Positions 42,713 through 51,082 of a DNA stretch of 64,000 bases are shown here, piece after piece. The position numbers were made by a program, and so were the translations under genes. Source of the DNA: Streptomyces sp. NBC_00775 (GTDB taxonomy: Bacteria; Actinomycetota; Actinomycetes; Streptomycetales; Streptomycetaceae); NCBI RefSeq assembly GCF_036347135.1, contig NZ_CP108938.1, positions 806,001-870,000 on the forward strand, read 5' to 3'. The number at the start of each line of letters is the position of its first letter. Position 1 is the stretch's first letter. A model generated the notes under the pieces. It worked only from the letters and a program-made list of their open reading frames with translations. It was not told the DNA's origin and searched no databases.

Positions 42713-43909
42713 CTACAGCTGCGTCGGCATCGCCGGTTCCGGGACGGCCGGTCCGGGAACCGCCGGCCCGGGAGCGGCCGGCTTCTGGAGCAGAAGCAGC
42801 GCCGCGTCGTCGTGCAGCCGGCCGCCCACATGGGCCAGCAGTTCGTCGTGGAGCGCGGTGAGGGTGCGCGCGGGCTCGTCGGACAAGTGGCGTGCCAGCC
42901 CTTGGGCGAGCGGGTAGAACTCACGGCTGTGGTTGCGGGCCTCGGTGACCCCGTCGGTGTAGAGCAGCAGCTGATCCCCGTCGGCGAAGGGCAGCACATG
43001 GAGGCTGGGAGTCTCGCTCGTGAGGGCGCGCAGCCCCAGGGGCGGGGCCGGATCGACGGGTTCGACCGCCACGACGCACCCGGACGCGCGAACCAGCAGC
43101 GGAGGCGCGTGTCCGCAGTTGACCAGCTCCAGATGCCCTGCCTGCGGGTATCCGGCGACCACGGCGGTGACGAAGTCGTCGGGACCGAGGTTGCGCGCCA
43201 GGCTCCGCTCGATCCTGTCGACGACGGCGAGGAGATCGGGCTCGTCGTAGGCGGCCTCACGGAAGACACCGAGCACCAGTGCGGCGGTGCTCACGGCCGG
43301 CAGCCCCTTGCCGCGCACATCGCCGACGATCAGCCTGACTCCGTACGGGGTGGGCACGAGTGCGTAGAGATCCCCGCCGATACGGGCCTCCGCCGCCGCG
43401 GCGCTGTAGCGGACAGCCACCTGGAACGGACCCACGGTCGCGGGTACCGGCTTGAGAAGCGCGTGCTGGGCGGCCTCCGCGACCGAACGGACGGCCGCGA
43501 GCACCCGCTCACGACGCCCGCGCAGCGCACTGGCCAGACCACTCGCCAGAGTGACGGCCACCAGGGCGGACAGCACCGCCGACAGCTCGTGGGCCGGAAC
43601 ACCGTCCCTGGCTCCGAGCGTCGCGCCCAGCACCGCGGCGAGCAGGCCGACACAGAGGACTCCGCGCGGCCCGCTGGTGGTGGCGGCCAGCGCGGGGCCG
43701 ACCGCGAACAGCGGCAGCCAGATCATGCCCGACACACCGACGACGCCGATGAGCACGATGGCGCAGACGAACAGCACGGGCAGGACGGGCGCAGCGGCGG
43801 CCATCTGTACGGCGATACGCCTCCGGACCGGCGCCCCGGGACCGGCCACTCGGTCCCTGAACGACCGCATCGGCCAGTGGTCGCGACCATGGTCTCGGGC
43901 CTGGCTCAT
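42713..43909 (-). CDS. Membrane-bound SpoIIE-type PP2C phosphatase
   Basis: About 398 residues. The N-terminal third has four to five membrane segments (VLPVLFVCAIVLIGVVGVSG onward); the C-terminal part is a PPM/SpoIIE phosphatase with metal-binding Asp in RIGGDLYAL, LIVGDVRGKGL and HDDAALLLL. Such proteins typically dephosphorylate anti-sigma-factor antagonists in the cytoplasm. The C-terminus carries a Pro/Gly/Ala-rich repeat (GPAVPGPAVPEPAMP). Start uncertain: in-frame ATGs at 43966 and 43909, neither with a strong RBS. Confidence 0.87.
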   Translation of the reverse strand: MSQARDHGRDHWPMRSFRDRVAGPGAPVRRRIAVQMAAAAPVLPVLFVCAIVLIGVVGVSGMIWLPLFAVGPALAATTSGPRGVLCVGLLAAVLGATLGARDGVPAHELSAVLSALVAVTLASGLASALRGRRERVLAAVRSVAEAAQHALLKPVPATVGPFQVAVRYSAAAAEARIGGDLYALVPTPYGVRLIVGDVRGKGLPAVSTAALVLGVFREAAYDEPDLLAVVDRIERSLARNLGPDDFVTAVVAGYPQAGHLELVNCGHAPPLLVRASGCVVAVEPVDPAPPLGLRALTSETPSLHVLPFADGDQLLLYTDGVTEARNHSREFYPLAQGLARHLSDEPARTLTALHDELLAHVGGRLHDDAALLLLQKPAAPGPAVPGPAVPEPAMPTQL

Positions 43910-44008
43910 GTCTTGTCCGCAGTCCTCATCTGTGCGCCGGCCGCACTCCTGAAATGTCTGTTTCATCCAGCAAACGGGTTTGGCTCGGGTGTCACAAGAA
44001 CAGGATTT

Positions 44009-44767
44009 TCAGATAGTGAGCGACAGGCCCCTGGTCACACGATTCGCCGTCGGGATCAGTCGCTCCAGGACGTCCTCGAGCTGGGCGAGCCGGTTGGCCG
44101 GCATGGAGACACCGAGCGAGCCGAGCGTGTCCCCGCTGTAGACGGGCACGGCGACACAGACCGTGCCGAGGGCGTACTCCTCCAGGTCCGTGACCGCGGG
44201 GGCCAAGGGTGAGGAGTCGAGGCGCCGGAGCAGTTCCGGACGGCTGGTGATGGTGCGTGGCGTGAGGTCGGCGAGGTGATGCCGGGAGAGGTAGTCCTCG
44301 CGGGAGCCGTCATCCAGTTCTCGCAGCACCGCCTTGCCGAGCGCGGTGGCGTGCCCCGCGTCCTCGAATCCGACCCAGAGGTCGACCCGGGGCGCCCGGG
44401 GGCCGTCGACGATCTCGGCGACCCGGATCTCGCCCTCCTCGTAGAACGTGAGGTAGGCGGCGGTCGCGAGTTCGTCCCGCAGAGCGGCGAGCGTGGGACG
44501 GACCCGGCTGAGCAGCGCCTGCCCGCGCCCTGTGGTGTGCAGTGTCTGCACCTTGTCACCCAGGACGAACCCGCCGTCGTCCAGCTTCCGTACGTATCCG
44601 TCGTGGACCATCGTGCGCAGCAGGTGATAGGCGGTGGCCAGGGGCAGACCCGTCTCACGTGCCAGCTGCTTCGCCGGCACGCCGTTCTCGTGCTCGCCCA
44701 CCGCCTCCAGCAGGCGGAAGGCCCGCCGTACGGACGTGATGAGCGTAGGCCCGTCGTGACCAGCCAT
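44009..44767 (-). CDS. IclR-family transcriptional regulator
   Basis: A 252-residue protein: winged-helix HTH (TSVRRAFRLLEAVGEHENGV; LARETGLPLATAYHLLRTMV) and the C-terminal IclR effector domain (GHATALGKAVLRELDD; EYALGTVCVAVPVYSGDTLG). The effector is unknown. It lies between the phosphatase and the nitrobindin-like gene, both on the same strand, and no obvious catabolic target adjoins it. Confidence 0.9.
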   Translation of the reverse strand: MAGHDGPTLITSVRRAFRLLEAVGEHENGVPAKQLARETGLPLATAYHLLRTMVHDGYVRKLDDGGFVLGDKVQTLHTTGRGQALLSRVRPTLAALRDELATAAYLTFYEEGEIRVAEIVDGPRAPRVDLWVGFEDAGHATALGKAVLRELDDGSREDYLSRHHLADLTPRTITSRPELLRRLDSSPLAPAVTDLEEYALGTVCVAVPVYSGDTLGSLGVSMPANRLAQLEDVLERLIPTANRVTRGLSLTI

Positions 44768-44896
44768 ACGACCAGCGTGCGCCGGGCGCGCGGCGCGGGC
44801 AAGGCGCGCGACCCTTCGCGACTACGCGGCCTACGCGGCGTCACGCCATGGACGCGTACGTCGCCTTCCCGAGAGGAGCGTCCTGGCTCCTGCGTC

Positions 44897-45511
44897 CTAG
44901 CCCTTGCGTCGCAGCCGTGCCGAGAGATGGTGCTGCAACGGCTGACCGACCGCCTCCAGGTCGTGGACGAACGTGAGCGTGCCGTCGTCGGCCAGCGTGT
45001 AGTGGCGGCGGGTGGCGCTGACCTTCTTGGCGGTGGGGGCGAGGGCCACCTCGTGGGTGGAAAGGTCGACCGTGTTGTCGGCCGCACGACCGACCATGAT
45101 CTCCGCAATGCCGGTGGGCTGGGTGATCAGCGCCTCCACCCGGCCGTCGGGCTGAAGCCGCCACCAGCCGCTCTCGCGGGCCGACGGACGCAGCGGTGCC
45201 TCATCGGCGTCGAGCAGCCAGGCCCGGGCCTCGTAGCGCAGGAAGGGGCGGCCGTCGTGACTGAAGGTCACCTCCTGCGCGTACGCGAACTCCTCGGTGA
45301 GCGTCGGGTACCCGCCCCGACCCCGGCCGTACCAAGTGCCCAAGAGGCCGAGCACGGGCTTGAGCAGTGCGTGCGGTGTGGGCGCCTCGTCCGGCCGGTC
45401 GGCGTCGGGGTACGGGTGCTCCGGTGCGGGGTCGAACACGGTGTGCGCTCCTGGGGTCGGTGCCGGTGCCGGGTGGAAGCCTAGGGTGCCGATCCCCTCA
45501 AGGAGACGCAC
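44897..45511 (-). CDS. Nitrobindin-like FABP family protein
   Basis: A 204-residue beta-barrel protein of the bacterial FABP/nitrobindin group, recognised by the N-terminal [15 protein letters not shown] (GxWxGxG motif) and [20 protein letters not shown]. Homologues bind haem and isomerise peroxynitrite. The GTG start at 45511 is chosen for AAAGGAG eight bases upstream; the longer frame would overlap the next promoter. Confidence 0.8.
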   Translation of the reverse strand: MRLLEGIGTLGFHPAPAPTPGAHTVFDPAPEHPYPDADRPDEAPTPHALLKPVLGLLGTWYGRGRGGYPTLTEEFAYAQEVTFSHDGRPFLRYEARAWLLDADEAPLRPSARESGWWRLQPDGRVEALITQPTGIAEIMVGRAADNTVDLSTHEVALAPTAKKVSATRRHYTLADDGTLTFVHDLEAVGQPLQHHLSARLRRKG

Positions 45512-45539
45512 GGGAGGTGCTCCTTTCCACCGATCGTTC

Positions 45540-45557
45540 GTTATAGTGAACGCATCG
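45540..45557. promoter_or_regulatory. Inverted repeat before the alaX-regulator pair
   Basis: CGTTC and GAACG flank GTTATAGT (5-bp arms, 8-bp spacer) about 20 bp upstream of the AlaX start, in an AT-richer patch likely to hold the promoter. It may be the operator of the XRE-cupin protein encoded downstream. Confidence 0.4.
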
Positions 45558-45578
45558 TTTGGTGAAGTGGAGAGTGGC

Positions 45579-46268
45579 ATGCAGGTCAGCACATACCTCA
45601 AGGACACCTACCGGGAACAGGCCGACACACAGGTGATCGCCGTGGGAAGCCAGGAGGGAGCGCCATGGGTGGCGGTCGCGGACTGCCTGTTCCACCCGCA
45701 GGGTGGTGGCCAGCCCGCCGACCGGGGGTGGCTGGACGGGAGCGAGGTCGTCCCGGTGCGGGACCACGAGTCCGGGCTGATCGTGGTGAGGGCGCCCGAA
45801 GGGGCTGGATTGCCGGTCTTCACGGAGGGACAGCCGGTCAAGGCCCGGATCGACCTGGAGGCGCGTAAGACGCATGCGGCGCTGCATACGGCCGGGCACC
45901 TGATCGAGGCGGCCGGCCGCGCCCAGGGATGGACCTGTGCCGGGAACATCCACTTCCCCGGTCAGGCGCGGATCGAGTTCACCGCGGACCGGCCGGATGC
46001 CCGGCCGGCCGACCCGCAGGGGCGGGAAGAGCTGACCGCCGCCCTGCGGGAGACGGTCGCGGCGGCCATCGCCGAGGACCTGCCCGTGACCGCGGACCAC
46101 GACGAGCAGGGGCAGCGCATCGTGCGCCTGGGGGCCCTGCACGCCGCGCCCTGCGGTGGTACCCATGTGCGCAGCCTCGCCGACCTCGCCGAGGTGGCCC
46201 TGCCGACACTGAAGGTCAAGAAGGGCCGTATCCGCGTCTCCTACACCGCCACGCACAGGCCCCGTTGA
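45579..46268 (+). CDS. Trans-editing alanyl-tRNA deacylase (AlaX type)
   Basis: A 229-residue stand-alone editing domain related to AlaRS. The zinc site is seen as [15 protein letters not shown] (HxxxH) and [13 protein letters not shown] (CxxxH). Such proteins remove Ser or Gly wrongly attached to tRNA-Ala. GGAG precedes the ATG by six bases. Its stop overlaps the start of an XRE-cupin regulator. Confidence 0.88.
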   Translation: MQVSTYLKDTYREQADTQVIAVGSQEGAPWVAVADCLFHPQGGGQPADRGWLDGSEVVPVRDHESGLIVVRAPEGAGLPVFTEGQPVKARIDLEARKTHAALHTAGHLIEAAGRAQGWTCAGNIHFPGQARIEFTADRPDARPADPQGREELTAALRETVAAAIAEDLPVTADHDEQGQRIVRLGALHAAPCGGTHVRSLADLAEVALPTLKVKKGRIRVSYTATHRPR

Positions 46269-46843
46269 TGGCGGGGGCAGCGGCCGACCGGCGGCCGGCC
46301 AGCAGCACCGCCGCCGCGGTGGGCGCGCAGATCCGGCGGCGCCGTGAGCAGCGCGGCATGAGCGGTTCCGAGCTGGCCCGGCGCGCCGGTCTGAGCAAGG
46401 CGACGCTGTCACAGCTGGAGGCCGGCAAGGGCAATCCCACGATCGAGACACTCGACGCGCTCGCCGTCGCGCTGCGGATTCCGCTGACCGACCTGCTGAC
46501 CCGGGACACCGATCCCGGCCCGGTGTTCGTGGCCGGTACGGCCACGGTGGAAGGCGAGGTCGGACGGGAACTGCTGCGCCGGATCAGCAGCGGCAACAGC
46601 CTGGAGATCTGGCGGCTGCGGATGCCGCCGGGCACCGAACTGGAGGGCGTGCCGCACGCGACCGGGACGGTCGAGCACCTGCTGGTCGCCTCCGGTCACG
46701 TCACCGCCGGACCCGCCGACGCCCCCCATCGCCTGGGCCCGGGAGATCTCCTGGCCTTCGCCGGAGACGCCCCCCACATCTACCGCACCGGCACGGATGC
46801 CGCGGACATCACCGTCGTCATCGCTTCGCCCATCATCAACTGA
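46268..46843 (+). CDS. XRE-family regulator with cupin domain
   Basis: A 191-residue protein: N-terminal HTH_XRE (VGAQIRRRREQRGMSGSELA; KATLSQLEAGKGNPTIETLD) and C-terminal cupin barrel (VPHATGTVEHLLVASGHVTA; LGPGDLLAFAGDAPHIYR). This architecture is common in sensors of small amino-acid or sugar-type ligands. Because it is coupled to the AlaX gene by a TGATG overlap, it may respond to an amino acid such as serine or alanine; that is inference. Confidence 0.88.
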   Translation: MAGAAADRRPASSTAAAVGAQIRRRREQRGMSGSELARRAGLSKATLSQLEAGKGNPTIETLDALAVALRIPLTDLLTRDTDPGPVFVAGTATVEGEVGRELLRRISSGNSLEIWRLRMPPGTELEGVPHATGTVEHLLVASGHVTAGPADAPHRLGPGDLLAFAGDAPHIYRTGTDAADITVVIASPIIN

Positions 46844-46945
46844 GCGTCAGAATGCCTCCTCTTTCTCCTGACTGAGGGCCCGTCAGGGAAATGCGCCCCG
46901 TCCGAACACGACGGTTACCGTCCGGACGGCGCGCCACTGCGAGCG

Positions 46946-47737
46946 GTGCCGCAGCTGCTGCGCCCGGAGGCCGTGAGGGCGCCCCTGTGGCGCCGTGTGC
47001 CCGGGACACAGGACGAGGTGGGTGAACCGTCCACGGTCTACCCGCCGGACGACCGCACCGTCATCTACGACACGTCGTACCCGTGGCGGACCTGCGGCCG
47101 CGTCGCCACTCCCGGCGGCTCGGCCTCGGGCGTCATGGTGGGACGCCGTCACATGATCACCGCCGGCCACGCCATCCCCTGGCTGGCCGGGGGCGGGTCG
47201 GACTGGGTCACCTTCACGCCTATGCAGTACGACACGAGCACTCCCTACGGATCCGCCTACGCCACACGCATCTACGTCTGGCAGCACGTGAACGGATCGG
47301 ACGGGATCCAGTCCAACGAGGCGGCGTTCGACTACGCGGTCTGCGTGTTGAGCAGCGGCCTGGGTGACACCACCGGATGGATGGGCTCACGCGAGTACTC
47401 GGGCAGCTGGAACGGACAGGCCCTGTGGGCGCACATCGGCTACCCGGTCGACATCGGTGCGAGCATGCGGCCGGTCTACACGACGAACGGCATCATGGAC
47501 AGCACGGTGAGCGAAACCTTCGGCGGCCACAACGCGCTGCGGATCATGCACCGCAACGACGTCAAGCCCGGCCAGTCGGGCGGTCCGTACTTCGGCTGGT
47601 GGCCGGGCGAGAACTTCCCGCGCGTGGTCGCGGAGCAGAGCGCGGAGAACTGGAACATGGCCGGAGGACCGAACGCCGCCGGCGGCGGGCGGTCACTGCC
47701 GGATCTGATCTCGTACGCGATCTCGACCGAGCCCTGA
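46946..47737 (+). CDS. Trypsin-like (V8-type) serine protease without a visible signal peptide
   Basis: About 263 residues with a chymotrypsin-fold core: catalytic His in MITAGHAIPW, Asp in AAFDYAVCVL, Ser in KPGQSGGPYFGWW. This is the arrangement of V8/Glu-specific S1B endopeptidases, which are normally secreted. The N-terminus (VPQLLRPEAVRAPLWRRVPG) has no hydrophobic stretch, and no in-frame upstream start was found that adds one. Either the export route is unusual or the true start lies in a shifted frame. Confidence 0.78.
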   Translation: MPQLLRPEAVRAPLWRRVPGTQDEVGEPSTVYPPDDRTVIYDTSYPWRTCGRVATPGGSASGVMVGRRHMITAGHAIPWLAGGGSDWVTFTPMQYDTSTPYGSAYATRIYVWQHVNGSDGIQSNEAAFDYAVCVLSSGLGDTTGWMGSREYSGSWNGQALWAHIGYPVDIGASMRPVYTTNGIMDSTVSETFGGHNALRIMHRNDVKPGQSGGPYFGWWPGENFPRVVAEQSAENWNMAGGPNAAGGGRSLPDLISYAISTEP

Positions 47738-47762
47738 CCCGCGCCGGCGCCGCCTGTCGGCG

Positions 47763-48032
47763 TCAGCCGCCCGTACTCGTCGGCTCGCCCTTGTCGTCCC
47801 GCTGACCAGCGGGACGGCGCCACAGGGGCCGCCGCTCCCCCTCCGGAGGAAGCGGTGCCGACGTCATCCGTGGAGGGTGATTCCCCTCGGGACCCGGATG
47901 CCCCTCGTGGCCGGCCGGGCCTTCATCGTCCTGGGCGGGCTCCGCTTCCGCGACCTCGACCACCTCCGGACGCGGTGGAACCTCGGAAGGGACGCGCGCC
48001 TCCCACTCTGCCGGGGGAATGGGACCGTACAT
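47763..48032 (-). CDS. Small Pro/Glu-rich protein of unknown function
   Basis: An 89-residue acidic, proline-rich protein beginning MYGPIPPAEWEARVPSEVPP; a GGGAGG box lies six bases before the ATG at 48032, which supports real translation. No family recognised, no membrane segment. An inverted repeat (CCTGTA/TACAGG, 48059-48078) lies just upstream and could be its operator. Confidence 0.5.
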   Translation of the reverse strand: MYGPIPPAEWEARVPSEVPPRPEVVEVAEAEPAQDDEGPAGHEGHPGPEGNHPPRMTSAPLPPEGERRPLWRRPAGQRDDKGEPTSTGG

Positions 48033-48058
48033 CAGCAACCTCCCGACCAGACGAAAGT

Positions 48059-48078
48059 CCTGTATCCGACATTACAGG
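48059..48078. promoter_or_regulatory. CCTGTA-N8-TACAGG inverted repeat
   Basis: Perfect 6-bp arms in the leader of the small Pro/Glu-rich gene, next to a terminator hairpin; a candidate regulator site. Confidence 0.4.
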
Positions 48079-48087
48079 GGGACAGGA

Positions 48088-48120
48088 GCGAGGGGGCCGA
48101 CCCTGGGTCGGCCCCCTCGC
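48088..48120. terminator. Strong terminator downstream of the M6 protease unit
   Basis: GCGAGGGGGCCGACC and GGTCGGCCCCCTCGC form a perfect 15-bp stem with a 3-base loop (CTG), 12 bp after the stop codon of the 102-residue protein gene. Confidence 0.8.
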
Positions 48121-48132
48121 TGACGCATCCCC

Positions 48133-48441
48133 TCACTTCGGCGGTTCGACGACGAAGGTGCCCGGAGCAGGCCTGTTCTCGGCCATCGCCTCACCCGAGG
48201 CGGCCAGTCTGGCCCTCGCACGGATGGTGGACCCCGGCACCGCGTCCGCCAGGAGCGGGCTGGGCACGGCGAGCGGCATGCGCTGCCCGACGTTGCCCGA
48301 CAGCAGGTCGGCGTAGCCGGCTACCGGCTCCGCGTCGAGTACCTCGACTTCTGCCTGGTCCCAGCCTGCCAGCCGCGGATGGGGGCCTGTCCTGACCAGC
48401 CGCGCGACCAGATCAGTGCGGTTGTCGATCGACTGCACCAT
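48133..48441 (-). CDS. Hypothetical 102-residue protein downstream of the M6 protease
   Basis: Begins MVQSIDNRTDLVARLVRTGP and contains a strand-rich middle (EVEVLDAEPVAGYADLLSGN) and MPLAVPSPLLADAVPGSTI. No family recognised; no signal peptide. Its ATG lies 9 bp after the M6 protease stop, so the two are probably co-translated. An all-beta domain assisting the protease (inhibitor or chaperone) is conceivable but unsupported. Confidence 0.6.
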   Translation of the reverse strand: MVQSIDNRTDLVARLVRTGPHPRLAGWDQAEVEVLDAEPVAGYADLLSGNVGQRMPLAVPSPLLADAVPGSTIRARARLAASGEAMAENRPAPGTFVVEPPK

Positions 48442-48450
48442 GTCCGACGG

Positions 48451-50091
48451 TCACCGTTGGGGCGGTCCCTCGTGCCGGTGCGTGGCGTGCGCGTCGCTCG
48501 CCCTGGCGAAAGGCTGCGGGCCGCCCGTCGTACCTCTGAGCTCGGACCGCAGACTCTGTTCGAGGAACGCCTCGGCGCCCGCCCAAGGCGCCACGGCCTG
48601 CTCCAGAGCGGTGAGCCGGTCCTGAAGATCGTGGATCGTCTTGACCAGCCCGGGTACGTCCTCCGTCTCGTGCCTCGTCACGGCATGGACGGGCGCGCGC
48701 ACGGCACCCGCCGCCGAGACCGACACCGTGGCGGTCATCGTGGCGGCCGGCGCCGAGATGTCCGTGACGGAGACACCGGTCGCAGCCCCGGTGTACGACC
48801 GGGAACTGGGCTGGCTCGACGGGCTGAACGAGCTGTTGCCAGTACTCCCGGGGTAGGTGTCGCCGTCGTCACCGCGGTTCGTCGCCCCTTCCAGGTCGCG
48901 CTGGTTGTCCGCCTGGACCAGGCCCACCATGTAGTGGTTCTCGTTCGTGTTGTCCGACTGGCCTTCGTCTACGTGCCAGATCAGCATGCCCGAGGCGGGC
49001 AACGAGCTGTCGTATCCCGTCTGTTGACGGTTCTCCACCAGGAAGTACTCCTTCCCCGGCAGGCCGTCCCTCCACAGCCGCTGCACCTCGAAGCTGCTCT
49101 TGACGTCAGGGATGGACAGCGTCCCGTTGCTCGTGACGTTGACGGCCTTGGCCCAGCCCTGCTGGATCTTGCACCACGCCGACGGATGCGTCGGGATGTC
49201 ACCGCCGCCGCCCCACGAACCGGCGCCCATCAAGCACCAGTTGCCGACCCCTTCCGACGATCCGTCGATGTCGTACAGGTCGGGGAAACCGAACAGCAGG
49301 TGCCCCAACTCGTGGGCACAGACGCCGATCTTGGCGTCCTCGGGAATCGTGAGGTAACCGTAGATCCGGGCGCCGTCGGCGTTGTACGCGTTCGGCAGGA
49401 CCCACTTGTGCGACCACATGTCCCCGCGGTTGCCGGTGGCTTCGCCCCCCGCGCCGGCGTGCAGGACGATGAAGGCGTCGACGAAACCGTTGCCGTCGTT
49501 GTCGTACGGCGCGTAGTTGATGAGAGGGTCGGCGCTGACGGCGGCGTCCCGGGCCATGATCTGCGCGCGCGCCTGCCCTGCCGGGCGGCCGATGCCGAAG
49601 TTGTTGTTGGCGTACCAGGAGAGCTTCTGCGGCAGCCGTACGGGACCGGTGACCTCGCCGACGATGTCCACCAGACCGTGCGTCACTTCGCGGTAGTAGT
49701 CCCGGACACTGCCGTGCGGGAGCTCACCGAGGGAGAAGAACAGCTTCTCGAAGTGCTCCCTGTCCGCGGTCATCGGCTTGTCCGCGAAGTCCGCCAGGAC
49801 GACGACGACCCGTATCGCGCCGGTCAGCGAGGCGCGGGTGGCGGCCGCGGTGCGGATGGCCTCGTGCGGTGTGCCCGGCGGGAATTCGTCGGCCGGGATG
49901 ATGGTGCCGTCGTCGAAGCCGAGCATGCGCGGGGCACCACCAGGCCGGAACATACTCGCCACGTCCGATTCGCTTCGGACTCGCTCCAGTTCCTGCAGCG
50001 TCCTGGCGCGCAGTTCCGGACTGGGCGCGATGGCGCAGAAATCCGACCAGACGGCGACCGTGGAATCCTGCACAGTAGAAAGATCAACCAT
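48451..50091 (-). CDS. M6-family (immune inhibitor A type) metalloprotease
   Basis: A 546-residue protein. The zinc site HELGH is in IGVCAHELGHLLFGFPDLYD, with a Met-turn-like GNWCLMGAGSWGG downstream, as in peptidase family M6. The N-terminal ~80 residues are helical; TGAIRVVVVLADFADKP begins the protease domain; the C-terminus has a Ser-rich linker and a coiled-coil stretch (GLVKTIHDLQDRLTALEQAV). M6 enzymes are normally secreted, yet the N-terminus MVDLSTVQDSTVAVWSDFCA has no signal peptide. The ATG at 50091 has AAGGA seven bases upstream. Confidence 0.85.
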   Translation of the reverse strand: MVDLSTVQDSTVAVWSDFCAIAPSPELRARTLQELERVRSESDVASMFRPGGAPRMLGFDDGTIIPADEFPPGTPHEAIRTAAATRASLTGAIRVVVVLADFADKPMTADREHFEKLFFSLGELPHGSVRDYYREVTHGLVDIVGEVTGPVRLPQKLSWYANNNFGIGRPAGQARAQIMARDAAVSADPLINYAPYDNDGNGFVDAFIVLHAGAGGEATGNRGDMWSHKWVLPNAYNADGARIYGYLTIPEDAKIGVCAHELGHLLFGFPDLYDIDGSSEGVGNWCLMGAGSWGGGGDIPTHPSAWCKIQQGWAKAVNVTSNGTLSIPDVKSSFEVQRLWRDGLPGKEYFLVENRQQTGYDSSLPASGMLIWHVDEGQSDNTNENHYMVGLVQADNQRDLEGATNRGDDGDTYPGSTGNSSFSPSSQPSSRSYTGAATGVSVTDISAPAATMTATVSVSAAGAVRAPVHAVTRHETEDVPGLVKTIHDLQDRLTALEQAVAPWAGAEAFLEQSLRSELRGTTGGPQPFARASDAHATHRHEGPPQR

Positions 50092-50472
50092 GTCAAATCC
50101 TTCCCAAAAGGGACGTTTTGGTTGCATCTACAGCCAGTGACGCACACATGTACGACACCTGCAACGCGATCACCTGGGCAGCCGTGACCATGCCGCCGCA
50201 GGCACCGCAACAGGAAATGCCTCTTCGCTGCGGGCAATTGACGTAAAGAGCGGAATAAATGCCGGTAAGGATGCCACCGAATTCACGGTGAGCGTGAGCC
50301 CGACCGCCGATTTCGGCGCATCGTCAGACGGTCCCAAGGTCCGGAAGTCGCTGAGCGTGTCGCACCGTCCCGGACTGAGCGGGTCGGAGCATTCCCCCAG
50401 CTGGTCCGAGCAGACCGCAGGGGCGGAAAACAGAGGGCCTGCCGTACGACCGCAAGTTGAGGGGAACGACTG
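50092..50472. other. Divergent intergenic region with a doubtful small ORF
   Basis: AT-richer than its surroundings at 50090-50290, likely holding promoters for the M6 protease and the DUF1036-like gene. A frame from GTG 50288 (MSVSPTADFGASSDGPKVRK...) ends in TGATG, overlapping the ATG at 50473; it has no RBS and a lower wobble GC (about 75%), so it is not called as a gene. Confidence 0.4.
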
Positions 50473-50820
50473 ATGCTGAAATTCATCAACCAGTACCCGC
50501 AAAAGCTCGCCGTGACCATCATGTGGTACACGCCCAACTGCGTTGACGGGGGAGACTGGACGAAGAAGGCCTGGTGGAATCTGGCTCCGGGACAGAGCGC
50601 TGTCGTCCACGGCGGTGATCTGTCGGACATCAACCGCTACTGGTGCTACTTCGCACACGCCGCGGACGGCGCGTTCTGGGCCGGCGACCTCGCCCGGCAG
50701 GCTCCGTCTCGCGCGTTCGACTGGTGCGAGTGGACGAGCAGCACGGATTCCACGCAGATCGGCTACCGCATGCAGGACGTCGGAGACCACGACGACCTGG
50801 ACATCACGCTGACCCCCTGA
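50473..50820 (+). CDS. DUF1036-like small protein
   Basis: A 115-residue soluble protein starting MLKFINQYPQKLAVTIMWYT and containing NCVDGGDWTKKAWWNLAPGQ, YWCYFAHAADGAFWAGD and FDWCEW. Trp/Cys-rich strands with G-WW-L-PG spacing resemble the DUF1036 family, in which a membrane-associated or extracytoplasmic role is suspected. No signal peptide here. GAGGGG precedes the ATG by eight bases. Confidence 0.65.
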   Translation: MLKFINQYPQKLAVTIMWYTPNCVDGGDWTKKAWWNLAPGQSAVVHGGDLSDINRYWCYFAHAADGAFWAGDLARQAPSRAFDWCEWTSSTDSTQIGYRMQDVGDHDDLDITLTP

Positions 50821-50889
50821 TGGTCGGCTCTCGCCCGCGGCCAGGCCGACGTCACCGTGCCGGACGCCACAACCGCACAGTCGGCCCGG

Positions 50890-50942
50890 CTGCAACTGCT
50901 CGGTCCGGCCGGCTCGCCGCCGGCCGGACCGAGCAGTTGCAG
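50890..50942. terminator. 24-bp perfect inverted repeat
   Basis: Arms 50890-50913 and 50919-50942 are exact complements around a TCGCC loop. It lies 70 bp after the DUF1036-like gene and 141 bp before the next gene. A very strong terminator is the simplest reading; arms this long can also mark a recombination or insertion site. Confidence 0.75.
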
Positions 50943-51082
50943 TAACCACGTCACGGTGCCGCTTCAACCGGCGTGATCCGACCATGAATGGCGATCTTCC
51001 AGACCACATGCAAGCCTGAGAGAGGCCAAGGAGAAGTCCCTCACGGGAACGACGGACGAACTTCGCAACGGAGATGATCCCG

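Noticed and set aside
46891..46945. Alternative ATG at 46891 as start for the V8-type protease
   Set aside because: It is out of frame with the protease and gives Arg/Ala-rich text without a signal peptide.
50288..50473. 61-codon ORF ending in TGATG before the DUF1036-like gene
   Set aside because: No RBS, lower wobble GC than neighbours, no recognisable family.
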